Shown one piece after another: positions 1 through 16,021 of a DNA stretch of 40,578 bases (positions are counted from its first letter, which is position 1; the number at the start of each line of letters is the position of its first letter). The notes beneath the pieces are model-generated. The model worked only from the letters and a program-made list of their open reading frames with translations, was not told the origin of the DNA and made no database searches. Both the position numbers and the translations under genes were made by a program. Origin of the DNA: Streptomyces lonarensis (GTDB taxonomy: Bacteria > Actinomycetota > Actinomycetes > Streptomycetales > Streptomycetaceae); contig NZ_JAAVJD010000022.1 of assembly GCF_012033735.1 (NCBI RefSeq), positions 1 to 40,578 of the forward strand, given 5' to 3'.

Positions 1-8641
<8,641 letters not shown>

Positions 8642-8759
8642 GACGGCGAGTGCCTCCCCTCCATCGCGCGCTCCGAGAACGCCTGGGGCGGGCGGTTTTC
8701 ATCTGGGACACGATCGTCTTCCGCGCCGGCCTCCCCCAGCTACCCGTAGAGCCCCCTAG

Positions 8760-8777
8760 GCCGTTTCGTTTGGATCA
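8760..8777 (+). repeat. IS left terminal inverted repeat
   Basis: GCCGTTTCGTTTGGATCA matches the reverse complement of the right end at 16 of 18 positions. Confidence 0.85.
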
Positions 8778-8796
8778 GTCGGTCGTTGGTCCGGGT

Positions 8797-9189
8797 GTGC
8801 CGTTGACCGACGCGCAGTGGGCGCGGATCGAACCGTTACTCCCGGACCGGACGCCGAAGCGGGGTGGCCGCTGGCGTGACCATCGTGAGGTGATCGACGC
8901 GATCGCCTTCACGTTCCAGACCGGCACCCCGTGGGTGCACCTGCCGGAGAAGTACGGCAACTGGCGGGGTGTCTACAACCGGCTGCGGATGTGGGCCGTT
9001 GACGGCACCTGGGAGCGGGTGTTCACCGCCCTGATGGCCCAGGCCGACGCGGATGAGGACCTCAACTGGGCCGTCTCCGTCGACTCCACGATCGTGCGGG
9101 CCCACCAGCACGCGGCCGGAGCCCGCAAAGAGGGGCCCCGGCCGGCGAACCCGCCGACCACGCCATCGGCCGTTCCCGTGGCGGACTGA
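8797..9189 (+). CDS. IS5-family transposase, first reading frame (OrfA)
   Basis: Starts at GTG 8797 with VPLTDAQWARIEPLLP, the typical N-terminus of small IS5-family transposases (DUF4096-like). It continues through GGRWRDHREVIDAIAF and TWERVFTAL to SVDSTIVRAHQHAAG, which holds the first catalytic Asp of the DDE triad. After about 9126 the homology moves to the -1 frame; the in-frame tail to the TGA at 9187-9189 has no family resemblance. Related elements make a full transposase by -1 frameshifting, and the CGCAAAG at 9124-9130 is a plausible slip site. An upstream extension of this frame to 8650 lies outside the IS and is not used. Confidence 0.8.
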   Translation: MPLTDAQWARIEPLLPDRTPKRGGRWRDHREVIDAIAFTFQTGTPWVHLPEKYGNWRGVYNRLRMWAVDGTWERVFTALMAQADADEDLNWAVSVDSTIVRAHQHAAGARKEGPRPANPPTTPSAVPVAD

Positions 9190-9628
9190 CCACCAAGATC
9201 CACCTCGCCGCCGACGACCGCTGCCGACCCCTCGCGTTCGTCCTCACCGCAGGACAGGCCGGCGACGCCCCGCCTTCCCCGAGGTCATGGCCCGCCTGCG
9301 GGTTCCCCGTCGGCGAGGACGACCTCGCACCCGCCCGGATGCGGTCCTGGCCGACAAGGCCTACTCCTCACGCGCGATCCGCGAGCACCTGCGCAAGCGC
9401 GGCATCCGGGCCGTGATCCCCGCCCCCGCGGACCAGCGCCGCCACCGGCTCCGCCGGGGGAGTCGAGGCGGCAGACCACCAGCCTTCGACCGCGAGACCT
9501 ACAAGCAACGCAACACCGTCGAACGATGCATCAACCGACTCAAACACTGGCGAGGCATCGCCACCCGCTACGAGAAGACCGCCACCATCTACCTGGCCGG
9601 ACTCCACATCGCCGGCATCTTCCTCTGA
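9126..9628 (+). pseudogene. IS5-family transposase, second reading frame (OrfB), frameshifted
   Basis: In the -1 frame relative to OrfA, the sequence reads GAPAGEPADHAIGRS, GGLTTKIHLAADD and FVLTAGQAGDAP up to about 9270. The family sequence then resumes in another frame with AFPEVMARLRVP, DAVLADKAYSS (second Asp), ERCINRLKHWRG (Glu) and ends at IAGIFL, stop 9626-9628. The break is at the C-run 9268-9271 and is explained by loss of one C. Unless this is a sequencing error, the element cannot make its own full transposase. It could still be moved in trans, since both ends are present. Confidence 0.8.
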
Positions 9629-9637
9629 TCCGCCCGA

Positions 9638-9655
9638 TGATTCAAACGAAACCGC
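9638..9655 (-). repeat. IS right terminal inverted repeat
   Basis: Read from the right end inward it is GCGGTTTCGTTTGAATCA. It differs from the left repeat at two positions. Confidence 0.85.
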
Positions 9656-9656
9656 C

Positions 9657-9943
9657 CAGGGCCCCTCGTTCGGATCGTCCCGGCACCGCCGCCAGGTGCG
9701 GCACCTCGCCGCGATGCCGGGATTGCCCGTGCGTGTCCGGTGTTGAGCGGCGCTCCGCCGCCGTGTAAGGGGCCGCCCCCGACGGCACGGCCCGATCCAC
9801 GGGCATCCGGACGAGAGCCGGTGTCGCGCCCGTCGTGCGGGCTCCGGCCGGCCGGGCGGGCGCGCCCGTGAAACGACGCGTCCGCCTGCCCGTGCGCGAC
9901 GGGCAGGCGGACGTCGGCTCCGCGGGGGCCGCGATCGGGTGAC
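9657..9943. other. Intergenic gap between IS and LAL regulator
   Basis: It holds the 3' flank of the IS target (AGGGCCCCT) and the terminator at 9879-9913. No supported coding sequence was seen; a minus-strand open frame that continues across it is a shadow of the regulator. Confidence 0.6.
9879..9913 (-). terminator. Strong hairpin terminator downstream of the LAL regulator
   Basis: A perfect 15-bp stem (arms 9879-9893 and 9899-9913, core GTCCGCCTGCCCGT) encloses a 5-nt loop. It lies 30 nt past the regulator's stop codon in the direction of its transcription. There is no U-tract, which is common for Streptomyces terminators. It implies that the regulator and the loading PKS are separate transcription units although both are on the minus strand. 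Confidence 0.8.
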
Positions 9944-12823
9944 TCAGACCGTCTCGTAGCTGACGGCGTGGGCGCCGACGAGGAGCTGCTCGCGGTTCCT
10001 GATGCCCATCTTGCGGTAGACGCGGGTCAGGTGCTGTTCCACGGTGCTGACCGTGATGAACAGCCGGTCGGCGATCTCGCGGTTGGCGTATCCCTGGGCG
10101 GCGAGTATGGCGACGCGCCGCTCCGACTCGCTGAGCCCGCCGAAGCCGCCCTGATCGGAGCGATCGCCGACGCTCGGCGCCGCGCTCTCCTTCGTTTCCG
10201 TGCTCTTGGGCATCGTCGTCGGGAGCAGCGCCTGGCACATGGACTCGGCCCCGCAGCTCTTGGCGAGGCGCCACGCGCGCCGCGCGGTCTGCCGGGCGCG
10301 GGCCTTCTCGCCCAACTGCTGGTAGGCGCGGCTCAGCTCGACCAGGACGGCGGCGGCCTCGTACCAGGCGCCGCTGATCTCCAGTTGGCGGAACGCGTCC
10401 AGCAGGACGGGGGGCTGCTTGGCGGTCGGCTGCACCAGGGCGAGGCCGTGCAGGGCCATCCCGCGGGACCGGGTGAGCCCGGTGTCGGGCATCGCGACCT
10501 GCTTCTCGACGAGCCGGGCCGCCCGCTCCCGGTCGCCGAGCCGCAGCCACGCTTCGGCCGCCCCGAGCCGCCAGGGCACCAGGGCGGGCGTGTCGACGTT
10601 CCAGCGGTGCATCAGCGTGCCGCACTCGAGGAAGTCGGAGAGCGCCATGTAGGTGTTGCCGGTCGCGAGGTGATGACGGCCGCGCGCGTACAGGTAGTGC
10701 AGACCCGCGCGGGTGTGGAAGAGCGCGGGCGGCGGCTCGGGCGCCAGGTGCTTGGCGGCGGCCTTGTGGTCGCCCATGGAGGTCCGCGCCTCGATCAGGA
10801 TCGCGAGTGCGAAGGTGCCGCTGATGTTCCACCTCGACCCCGAGAGCCGGGAGTAGGCGATCTCCGCCTGGCGCGCGGCTTCCGCCAACTGTCCGCGCCG
10901 CAGCGAGATGAGCGCGCCCGCGGTCTCCAGGAGCCCCTGCCAGACGGGCACGTCGTATCTTCGCGAGTCGGCGACGAGGATCTCGTACCACCTGCGCGCG
11001 GTGTCGAGCTCGTCCGCGTAGCAGAGGGCGAGCAGCGCCGCCTGGAGGCCCTGGAGCCGCCAGGGCGCGGGCGACTGGGAGCCCTGGAGCACCTGTTCGG
11101 CGAGGGCGACGGCGTACTCGTCGGCCCCCCGTTCGAGGGTGCGGGCCAGGGCATGCCGGGCGCGCAGCTCCGAGGTGGACGTCGCCGAGACCGCGGTCGT
11201 CGGGAGCGGGCGGCGTGGCCGGTCGAGGAGGCCGGGGAACTCCGCCGCCATGAGCAGCCGCGTGCCGTGCAGCGCGGTCGCCATGTGCTCGTCCGCCTCG
11301 GCCTCGCCGTCGCCGTCACCGTCGTTGAGCTGGTCGATGACCTCGAGACCATCGTCTAAGTTGAGGTGGAAGAGCATGCCTTCGGCCAGCCGTGCCGAGT
11401 CCTCGGCAGGCAGCCTGCCGCCGATGACGGGGCCCTTGAGGGTGAGGAAGTGCTGGGCGGAGTCGGCGGGCCGCAACTGCCACTGGGCGTAGGCGTAGTG
11501 CGCCGTCACCGAGAGGCGGTCCTGCTCCTCGGAGCAGCACTCGCGGGCCAGCTCCAGGTACCGGATGGCTTCGAGCACCTCGGCCTCGGCCAGGGCGTGC
11601 CGGGCGGCCCGCTGGAGCACGGGTACCACCCACTCCTCGCAGAGCGGCCCCGCGTTGAGCAGGTGCACGGCGATGGCCTGCGGCGGTGCGCCGTTGTCGT
11701 GCAGGAGGGAGGCGGCGCGGTGGCGCAGGTCCGTCGTCTCGTCCGCGGGCATCTCGCGCAGGACGGCCTGCTGGATGCCCGGGTGCCTGAACCGGGCACC
11801 GTCCAGCACGCCGACGCCGGTGAGCAGCCAGAGATAGCGCCTGATCATCTCCGCGTCGATGCCGCTCAGCCGGCTCAGCAGGAGCGGGGTGGCCGCCTTG
11901 TCGAGCAGCGCGATGCACTGGGCGATGCGGACCGCGCGGGGCCCGAGCCGGTGCAGGCACGCGAGGACCACCTGCTGGAAGACGTGCCCGGTCGGAAGCT
12001 CGGCCTCCGGGTCCTGCTTGACGGGACTGCCGTCGCTCGCCCACGGGAAGTGCCCCGCGAAGACGTCGGGTTCCGCGCGCAGCCGCAGCTCCTCGATGAG
12101 GGCCTGGACGAGCAGCGGATTGCCGACGCTCAGCGTGTGGATCTCGGTGACGAGCTCCTCCGCGGGGACAAACGGCAGGCGGCTCGCGGCGAGTTCCCTG
12201 ATGCCCGCACGCGAGAGCGGTCCGAGGTGGAAGCGCCGCACGCTCGTCTGGTAGAGGAGGTCGTACAGGATGCGCGGCGGCTGTTCGCCGACCGCGGCGC
12301 CGCGACTCAGCACGAGGGTGACGGAGAGCTGCGTCAGCCGCTGTGCCAGGTAGCGCAGGCAGAAGAGGGTGGCCGCGTCGGTGTGCTGGACATCGTCCAC
12401 GGTGATCAGCAACGGGCGTTCGGCGGCGAGTTCGGCGACGACGCGGTGCGTCTGCCGCGCGACGGCCACGAGATCGTCATGGGCCGCGGAGTGCGGAGGA
12501 CCGCCGACCATGCCGGAAGGTCCGATGAGCCGGGCCCCTTCCGGGACCCCGATGTCCGGTACTCCGGTGCCCGGCACACGCGCGTCGAGCGCGTGGAAGA
12601 GCTGCGCGAGTGCGGCGAATGGAAGGCCGCGTTCGTGCGGCGCGCTCACCACGCTGAGCACCGTGCTGCCCGCCGAAGTGGCCATGTCGGCCACGGCGTC
12701 GAGCATGGTGGTCTTGCCCATCGCGGTGGAGCCGCTGATTACGGCGATAGCGCCCCTGCCCCGTGCGGACTGGACCAGTAGTTCATCGAGTCGTTCGAGT
12801 ATCTCTGTGCGCTCTGTTAACAC
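9944..12823 (-). CDS. LAL-family LuxR transcriptional regulator (ATPase + HTH), TTA-containing
   Basis: A 959-residue protein starting at GTG 12823, with GGGGGA about 9 nt upstream. Residues 31-38 (GSTAMGKT) are the Walker A loop and PLLITVDD near 140-148 is Walker B, so it has an N-terminal AAA-type ATPase. The middle is helical and TPR-like. Residues about 895-950 form a LuxR/GerE helix-turn-helix (LSESERRVAILAAQGYANRE, then STVEQHLTRVYRKMGIRNR). Length and order fit large ATP-binding LuxR (LAL) regulators, usually pathway activators in macrolide and polyene clusters. Codon 2 (12820-12818) and codon 489 (11359-11357) are TTA, the rare leucine codon read by the bldA tRNA, so translation is probably tied to developmental stage. 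Its targets here are inferred. Confidence 0.93.
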   Translation of the reverse strand: MLTERTEILERLDELLVQSARGRGAIAVISGSTAMGKTTMLDAVADMATSAGSTVLSVVSAPHERGLPFAALAQLFHALDARVPGTGVPDIGVPEGARLIGPSGMVGGPPHSAAHDDLVAVARQTHRVVAELAAERPLLITVDDVQHTDAATLFCLRYLAQRLTQLSVTLVLSRGAAVGEQPPRILYDLLYQTSVRRFHLGPLSRAGIRELAASRLPFVPAEELVTEIHTLSVGNPLLVQALIEELRLRAEPDVFAGHFPWASDGSPVKQDPEAELPTGHVFQQVVLACLHRLGPRAVRIAQCIALLDKAATPLLLSRLSGIDAEMIRRYLWLLTGVGVLDGARFRHPGIQQAVLREMPADETTDLRHRAASLLHDNGAPPQAIAVHLLNAGPLCEEWVVPVLQRAARHALAEAEVLEAIRYLELARECCSEEQDRLSVTAHYAYAQWQLRPADSAQHFLTLKGPVIGGRLPAEDSARLAEGMLFHLNLDDGLEVIDQLNDGDGDGEAEADEHMATALHGTRLLMAAEFPGLLDRPRRPLPTTAVSATSTSELRARHALARTLERGADEYAVALAEQVLQGSQSPAPWRLQGLQAALLALCYADELDTARRWYEILVADSRRYDVPVWQGLLETAGALISLRRGQLAEAARQAEIAYSRLSGSRWNISGTFALAILIEARTSMGDHKAAAKHLAPEPPPALFHTRAGLHYLYARGRHHLATGNTYMALSDFLECGTLMHRWNVDTPALVPWRLGAAEAWLRLGDRERAARLVEKQVAMPDTGLTRSRGMALHGLALVQPTAKQPPVLLDAFRQLEISGAWYEAAAVLVELSRAYQQLGEKARARQTARRAWRLAKSCGAESMCQALLPTTMPKSTETKESAAPSVGDRSDQGGFGGLSESERRVAILAAQGYANREIADRLFITVSTVEQHLTRVYRKMGIRNREQLLVGAHAVSYETV

Positions 12824-12866
12824 TGTTGAGATTCCCCCGTCGGCATGTTCATCACGCAGCCTGCTT

Positions 12867-12888
12867 GTTTCCGGCGGTGGCCGGAAAC
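12867..12888 (-). repeat. Hairpin in the LAL regulator leader
   Basis: Arms GTTTCCGGC (12867-12875) and GCCGGAAAC (12880-12888) form a perfect 9-bp stem with a 4-nt loop, 44 nt before the regulator's GTG. It lies between the predicted transcription start and the start codon, so it could be a leader stem-loop or a protein-binding inverted repeat. Confidence 0.55.
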
Positions 12889-12946
12889 GGAGCGGCCTGG
12901 TGGTTTGTCGGAAGTGCGTGGCGGTCGTCGATCAGCGCCCGGCCGA

Positions 12947-12975
12947 AGCGTATTGCGCGGGGGGCCGGGGGACAA
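12947..12975 (-). promoter_or_regulatory. Putative promoter of the LAL regulator
   Basis: On the minus strand TTGTCC (12975-12970) and TACGCT (12952-12947) are separated by exactly 17 nt, resembling a principal-sigma promoter. It would start transcription near 12940 and give a leader of about 115 nt. Prediction only. Confidence 0.45.
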
Positions 12976-12985
12976 GGGATTCCCC

Positions 12986-12999
12986 CTAGGGGCCCCTAG
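12986..12999. promoter_or_regulatory. Palindromic operator candidate CTAGGGGCCCCTAG
   Basis: A perfect 14-bp palindrome ends 10 nt upstream of the predicted -35 of the regulator, where an activator would bind. The adjoining minus-strand sequence CTAGGGGGAATCCC resembles the GGGAWWTCCC core reported for the LAL-type regulator PimM and relatives, with mismatches. A near copy is reconstructed at the IS insertion point upstream of the loading PKS. Autoregulation or pathway control is an inference. Confidence 0.5.
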
Positions 13000-13127
13000 C
13001 GTACTGCGGCACATGTGGTCTGAGCAGCGCACCCGAGGGGGCGTTTCGTCGTGCGCCCTTGCCCGGGACGGGTGTGCGTGCCCCGGAATGGGCATGCCGG
13101 ACGGCGCGGGTCCGAAGAGGTGAGAGG

Positions 13128-13149
13128 GGTCGGACAGGGGCATCCGACC
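13128..13149. repeat. Inverted repeat GGTCGGA-N8-TCCGACC
   Basis: Perfect 7-bp arms with an 8-nt spacer, followed directly by CTAGGG. It is a possible binding site or small hairpin; no gene is attached to it. Confidence 0.45.
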
Positions 13150-13258
13150 TAGGGTGGAAGGAGTGCGAAGTCGGCGGCTGTTGGCCGAAAGTTTGCCCCC
13201 GATTGTCGGCGGCGGCACTCCGGGTGATCAATTCCGGTGGACGCCCGCCGGGGTGGCG

Positions 13259-13272
13259 GCGAAGATCTTCGC
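13259..13272. repeat. 14-bp perfect palindrome GCGAAGATCTTCGC
   Basis: A spacerless palindrome centred on AGATCT in AT-richer intergenic sequence. Possible dimeric regulator site; function unknown. Confidence 0.45.
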
Positions 13273-14453
13273 GACAGCTCTGTGACAAAGGGCGCCGGTC
13301 TCACAAGAGTCGGGGCGCGCCCGGTCGCGGCACTCGGCACAGCGCCTCGAGGCGATGTCGCGCGGCACGAGTCCGGTTGGCTGTGTGTCGCGATTATCCA
13401 CTTTGCGGACCCTCGCACGTTACGCCGCTCCTTGACGGGCAGTCCTTGAACGAAGAGGCGCCGGACGCCCCCTGGCGCACTCTATGCGATAGCTGTCGAC
13501 CTGCTGAAAGCGGCTCAGGAGCCCTGTTGTGCACGGTAGGTCGTGAGTGATCGGCTGCGGGTGACCTCCGCCGGTCGCGGCGTCCTCGGGCGCCCGCGGA
13601 CGGCGCCCGTCCGCTTCTCCTGGGCGGCATCCGCCCGACATCTGCGGGTCGTCCCGCGGTAACCCGGGTGACGCCGGGGCGCACCCGGAGCGGAGTGCGC
13701 GGCCGGGGGATTTCCGGTCGGCCGCCGTCCCGCTTACCGGTGCGGAACGCGTGAGTCCGCATCGGCGCAATGGGGTTGCCGGAAACAGATGAGCACGGCG
13801 AAGCGGACTTCCGCGGGCCTCGGCCCGTGCGAACCCGACGCGTCCCCCACGCTTGTGACGGACGCGGCCGGTGCGCGGTGCGCCGCATCCGCTCTCGGAT
13901 CGACCGGGAGCGCCGGCCGGATGATGTTTCCGGCACATTCGAGCAATGTTTCCCTACCCGTGCCGCGCCGCCGCGGGTGATGCGGCGATGGCGTGGAGTG
14001 GTTGTCGCCATCGCCTCTCATATTGCCTGCACTTCCTTCGCATAGGCAGGGGATTCGGGGTCGTCTGTGTGCGGAATCCGCCGAATTTCGCTACAAGAAG
14101 GTCGCATGGACTTCACCGACGCCGGGGGGCGATGTGGTGCATGTGGCTGATGTGGTCACTCGACGTGAATCGACGGCAGACGGGTCGACGGGCGGGCCTT
14201 CAGCCCGCAGAATCGAACGACCATGGCGCGCGGATAACGCGGAGCCGGGGCGAGCAGCCGGGGGATGAGGCGGAGGCCGTCACCGTCCCCCCTCCGGCGC
14301 GCCGCGCGCAACGCCGGCGGGAGCCGTTTCCCGATCGTGGTTGCCGGCGATCCGGCCGCGGCGGCATAGGCGGCCCGGCCCGCGCATCCCCGGTGGACCG
14401 GGAAGCAGACCCGCGACCCGGAGGGGCGCGCCACGTTTAGGGGCGGGCAGGGG

Positions 14454-14482
14454 TTGGGGCTCTATTTCCGCCTGCGTAGCGT
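14454..14482 (+). promoter_or_regulatory. Putative promoter for the remnant/hydrolase/PKS transcription unit
   Basis: TTGGGG (14454-14459) and TAGCGT (14477-14482) are 17 nt apart. TTTAGGGG (14437-14444) lies 9 nt upstream of the -35, a spacing close to that of the CTAGGGG palindrome at the regulator promoter, so it may be a degenerate half-site. Prediction only; no other good promoter was seen before the hydrolase gene. Confidence 0.35.
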
Positions 14483-14536
14483 TCCGGGCAATCGCGCGTC
14501 GCCGTGTCGGCGCCCTCTCGACCCGGGGTGGCTTTG

Positions 14537-15001
14537 GTGGGTAAGCAGGAGAAGCTTCTTGACCACCTCCAGAGTGCTACCACGAAGCCGAACGCCCCCA
14601 GGGTGCGCACCACCCGGACGGAGCGCCCCGAGCCGGAGCCGATCGCCGTGGTCGCGGCGGAGTGCCGCTGCCCGGCCGTGCCCGCGGACGAGCCGCGCGT
14701 GCCGCTCGTGTTCCCCGGCCGCCCCGTAGGAGACACCGTTCCCGCCGCTCCCACGGCGCGCCCCGACTGCCTCCGCTGCCGGACGCCCTCGGGGCGGACG
14801 CCGGCCACGGCCGGCCCGCGCCGGAGGCAGCGTTCCGGCGAGGCCCCTGGCCCGGCCGTGGGATGCCGGGCACACTCCGCACCCCGGCGGGCGACTGCTT
14901 CGCCCCCGGCCGGGAGCGCGCCCCCAGGACCACCCGCACCACCGGCGAGCCGCTCGCGGCGCTCGGCACAGGAAGCGTCCGAGCTACGGGACCCCCGGTG
15001 A
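14537..15001 (+). pseudogene. Remnant of a PKS N-terminus (docking helix + start of KS)
   Basis: From GTG 14537 (upstream in-frame GTGs at 14504 and 14528 are possible) the frame reads VGKQEKLLDHLQSATTK, which matches PKS N-terminal docking helices (the EEKLLDYLKRVT type). About 20 residues later comes EPIAVVAAECRCP, aligning with the EPIAIVGMACRFP that opens a KS. GDTVPAAPTARPD then sits where DAVSxFPTDRGWD is expected. After that all KS resemblance is lost and the frame ends at TGA 14999-15001. There is no KS catalytic core. It looks like the fossil 5' end of a PKS gene retained after deletion or rearrangement. A short expressed docking-like peptide cannot be excluded. Confidence 0.55.
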
Positions 15002-15066
15002 TCCCCACGCAGCCCGAGAAACCCGGAACCGCAGCCGAGAACGATCCGACCGCAGACGGTCGAGAG

Positions 15067-16014
15067 ATGGTTGGAGAAATGGCGCCCACGCCCACGGCCA
15101 AGGGAACTGTTCCCTTCCGGGAGCACGCGACCTGGTACCGCGTCACCGGACAGCCCAAAACGGGCCGTCCGGCCCTCGTCGTCGTGCACGGTGGCCCAGG
15201 GTCCACCCACGACTACCTGCTCCCGCTGACCGTCTTCGCCGACCGCGGCTGGCCCGTGGTGCACTACGACCAGCTCGGCAACGGGGGGTCCACCCACCTC
15301 CCGGACGCCGACCCCGGCTTCTGGACCCCCGAGCTCTTCCTCGACGAGCTCGACAACCTGCTCCACCGGCTCGACATCGCCGACGACTACGTGCTGTTCG
15401 GCCAGTCGTGGGGTGGCTTGCTGGCCGCCAAGCACGCCTCGGCACGCCCCGCCGGCCTGCGCGGCCTCGTCATCGCCAACTCGCCCGCCTCCTACCCGCT
15501 GTGGCTCCAGGAGATGGACGTGCTGCGCGCCCAGCTTCCGCCCGGCGTCGACGCGACGCTGCGGAAGCACGAGGCGGCCGGCACCACCGACAGCGAGGAG
15601 TACCTGGAGGCGATGCAGGTCTTCTACCGCCGGCACGTCTGTCGCATCGATCCGCTGCCGGGCGAGCTGATGGCCTCGTACATCGAGACCTGGACCGACC
15701 CGACGGTGTACCGCACCATGAACGGCCCCAACGAGTTCCACGTGATCGGCACCCTGCGCGACTGGGGGGTGATCGACTGCCTGCCCGACATCCAGGTGCC
15801 CACCCTGGTCATCTCGGGCCGGCACGACGAGGCGACCCCGGTCACCGTGCGGCCCTTCCAGGAGCTCATCCCGAACGCCCGCTGGGAGATCTTCGAGGAC
15901 TCCAGCCACGCCACCCACTTCGAGGAGCCCGAGCGCTTCACCGAGGTGCTCGGTGAATTTCTTGACACGGTCGGCGCGAACGGCGCGCGGACCACGACAG
16001 TGAGCGGAGGCTGA
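15067..16014 (+). CDS. Proline-iminopeptidase-type alpha/beta hydrolase (S33 family)
   Basis: About 315 residues from ATG 15067; ATG 15079 and GTG 14998 are also in frame and no ribosome binding site clearly decides. Motifs in order: HGGPG (about 15187-15201, oxyanion region), GQSWGG (about 15400-15417, nucleophile Ser), SGRHDEATP (about 15814-15840, Asp) and SSHATHFEEPERF (about 15901-15939, His). The HGGPG plus GxSWGG pair is characteristic of proline iminopeptidases. Related enzymes in macrolactam pathways, such as VinJ of vicenistatin, remove a protecting aminoacyl group from the polyketide. The gene ends 7 nt before the giant PKS start, so it is almost certainly co-transcribed and probably pathway-specific. 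Its substrate here is unknown; a decapping, amide-trimming or editing hydrolase are all possible. Confidence 0.88.
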   Translation: MVGEMAPTPTAKGTVPFREHATWYRVTGQPKTGRPALVVVHGGPGSTHDYLLPLTVFADRGWPVVHYDQLGNGGSTHLPDADPGFWTPELFLDELDNLLHRLDIADDYVLFGQSWGGLLAAKHASARPAGLRGLVIANSPASYPLWLQEMDVLRAQLPPGVDATLRKHEAAGTTDSEEYLEAMQVFYRRHVCRIDPLPGELMASYIETWTDPTVYRTMNGPNEFHVIGTLRDWGVIDCLPDIQVPTLVISGRHDEATPVTVRPFQELIPNARWEIFEDSSHATHFEEPERFTEVLGEFLDTVGANGARTTTVSGG

Positions 16015-16021
16015 GACGGCG

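Larger units (their letters stand above)
8760..9655 (+). mobile_element. IS5-like insertion sequence with defective transposase
   Basis: An 896-bp element bounded by 18-bp imperfect inverted repeats (16 of 18 match) carries a DDE transposase related to the IS5 family, split over two reading frames with a further single-base lesion. Flanking tetramers are CTAG on the left (8756-8759) and CCAG on the right (9656-9659). This looks like a CTAG target duplication with one mutated base, in line with the YTAR/TA-type targets of IS5 relatives. It lies between the loading PKS start and the LAL regulator's 3' end, opposite to both in orientation. The exact ends could shift by a base or two. Confidence 0.85.
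12824..14503. other. Long intergenic region, no convincing gene
   Basis: About 1.7 kb separates the minus-strand regulator from the plus-strand PKS remnant. Open frames on both strands here are Arg/Pro/Ser-rich, lack family motifs and good start sites, and look like GC-rich noise. Supported contents are the regulator's promoter and palindrome, inverted repeats at 13128-13149 and 13259-13272, a CCTAGGG at 13148-13154, and a promoter-like pair at 14454-14482. The stretch from about 13300 to 14430 shows nothing I can name. Confidence 0.6.

Noticed and set aside
8650..8796. Upstream extension of the transposase frame
   Set aside because: It starts outside the IS left repeat; family similarity begins at VPLTDAQW (8797).
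9968..12781. Plus-strand frames opposite the LAL regulator
   Set aside because: The minus frame has Walker A/B and LuxR HTH motifs; the plus frames have none.
13059..14440. Several small open frames on both strands in the intergenic region
   Set aside because: Biased composition, no recognised motif and no convincing ribosome binding sites; they overlap each other in conflicting frames.
14662..15066. N-terminal extension of the hydrolase frame up to 14662
   Set aside because: It would add about 135 low-complexity residues before a typical-length hydrolase and overlaps the PKS remnant in another frame.
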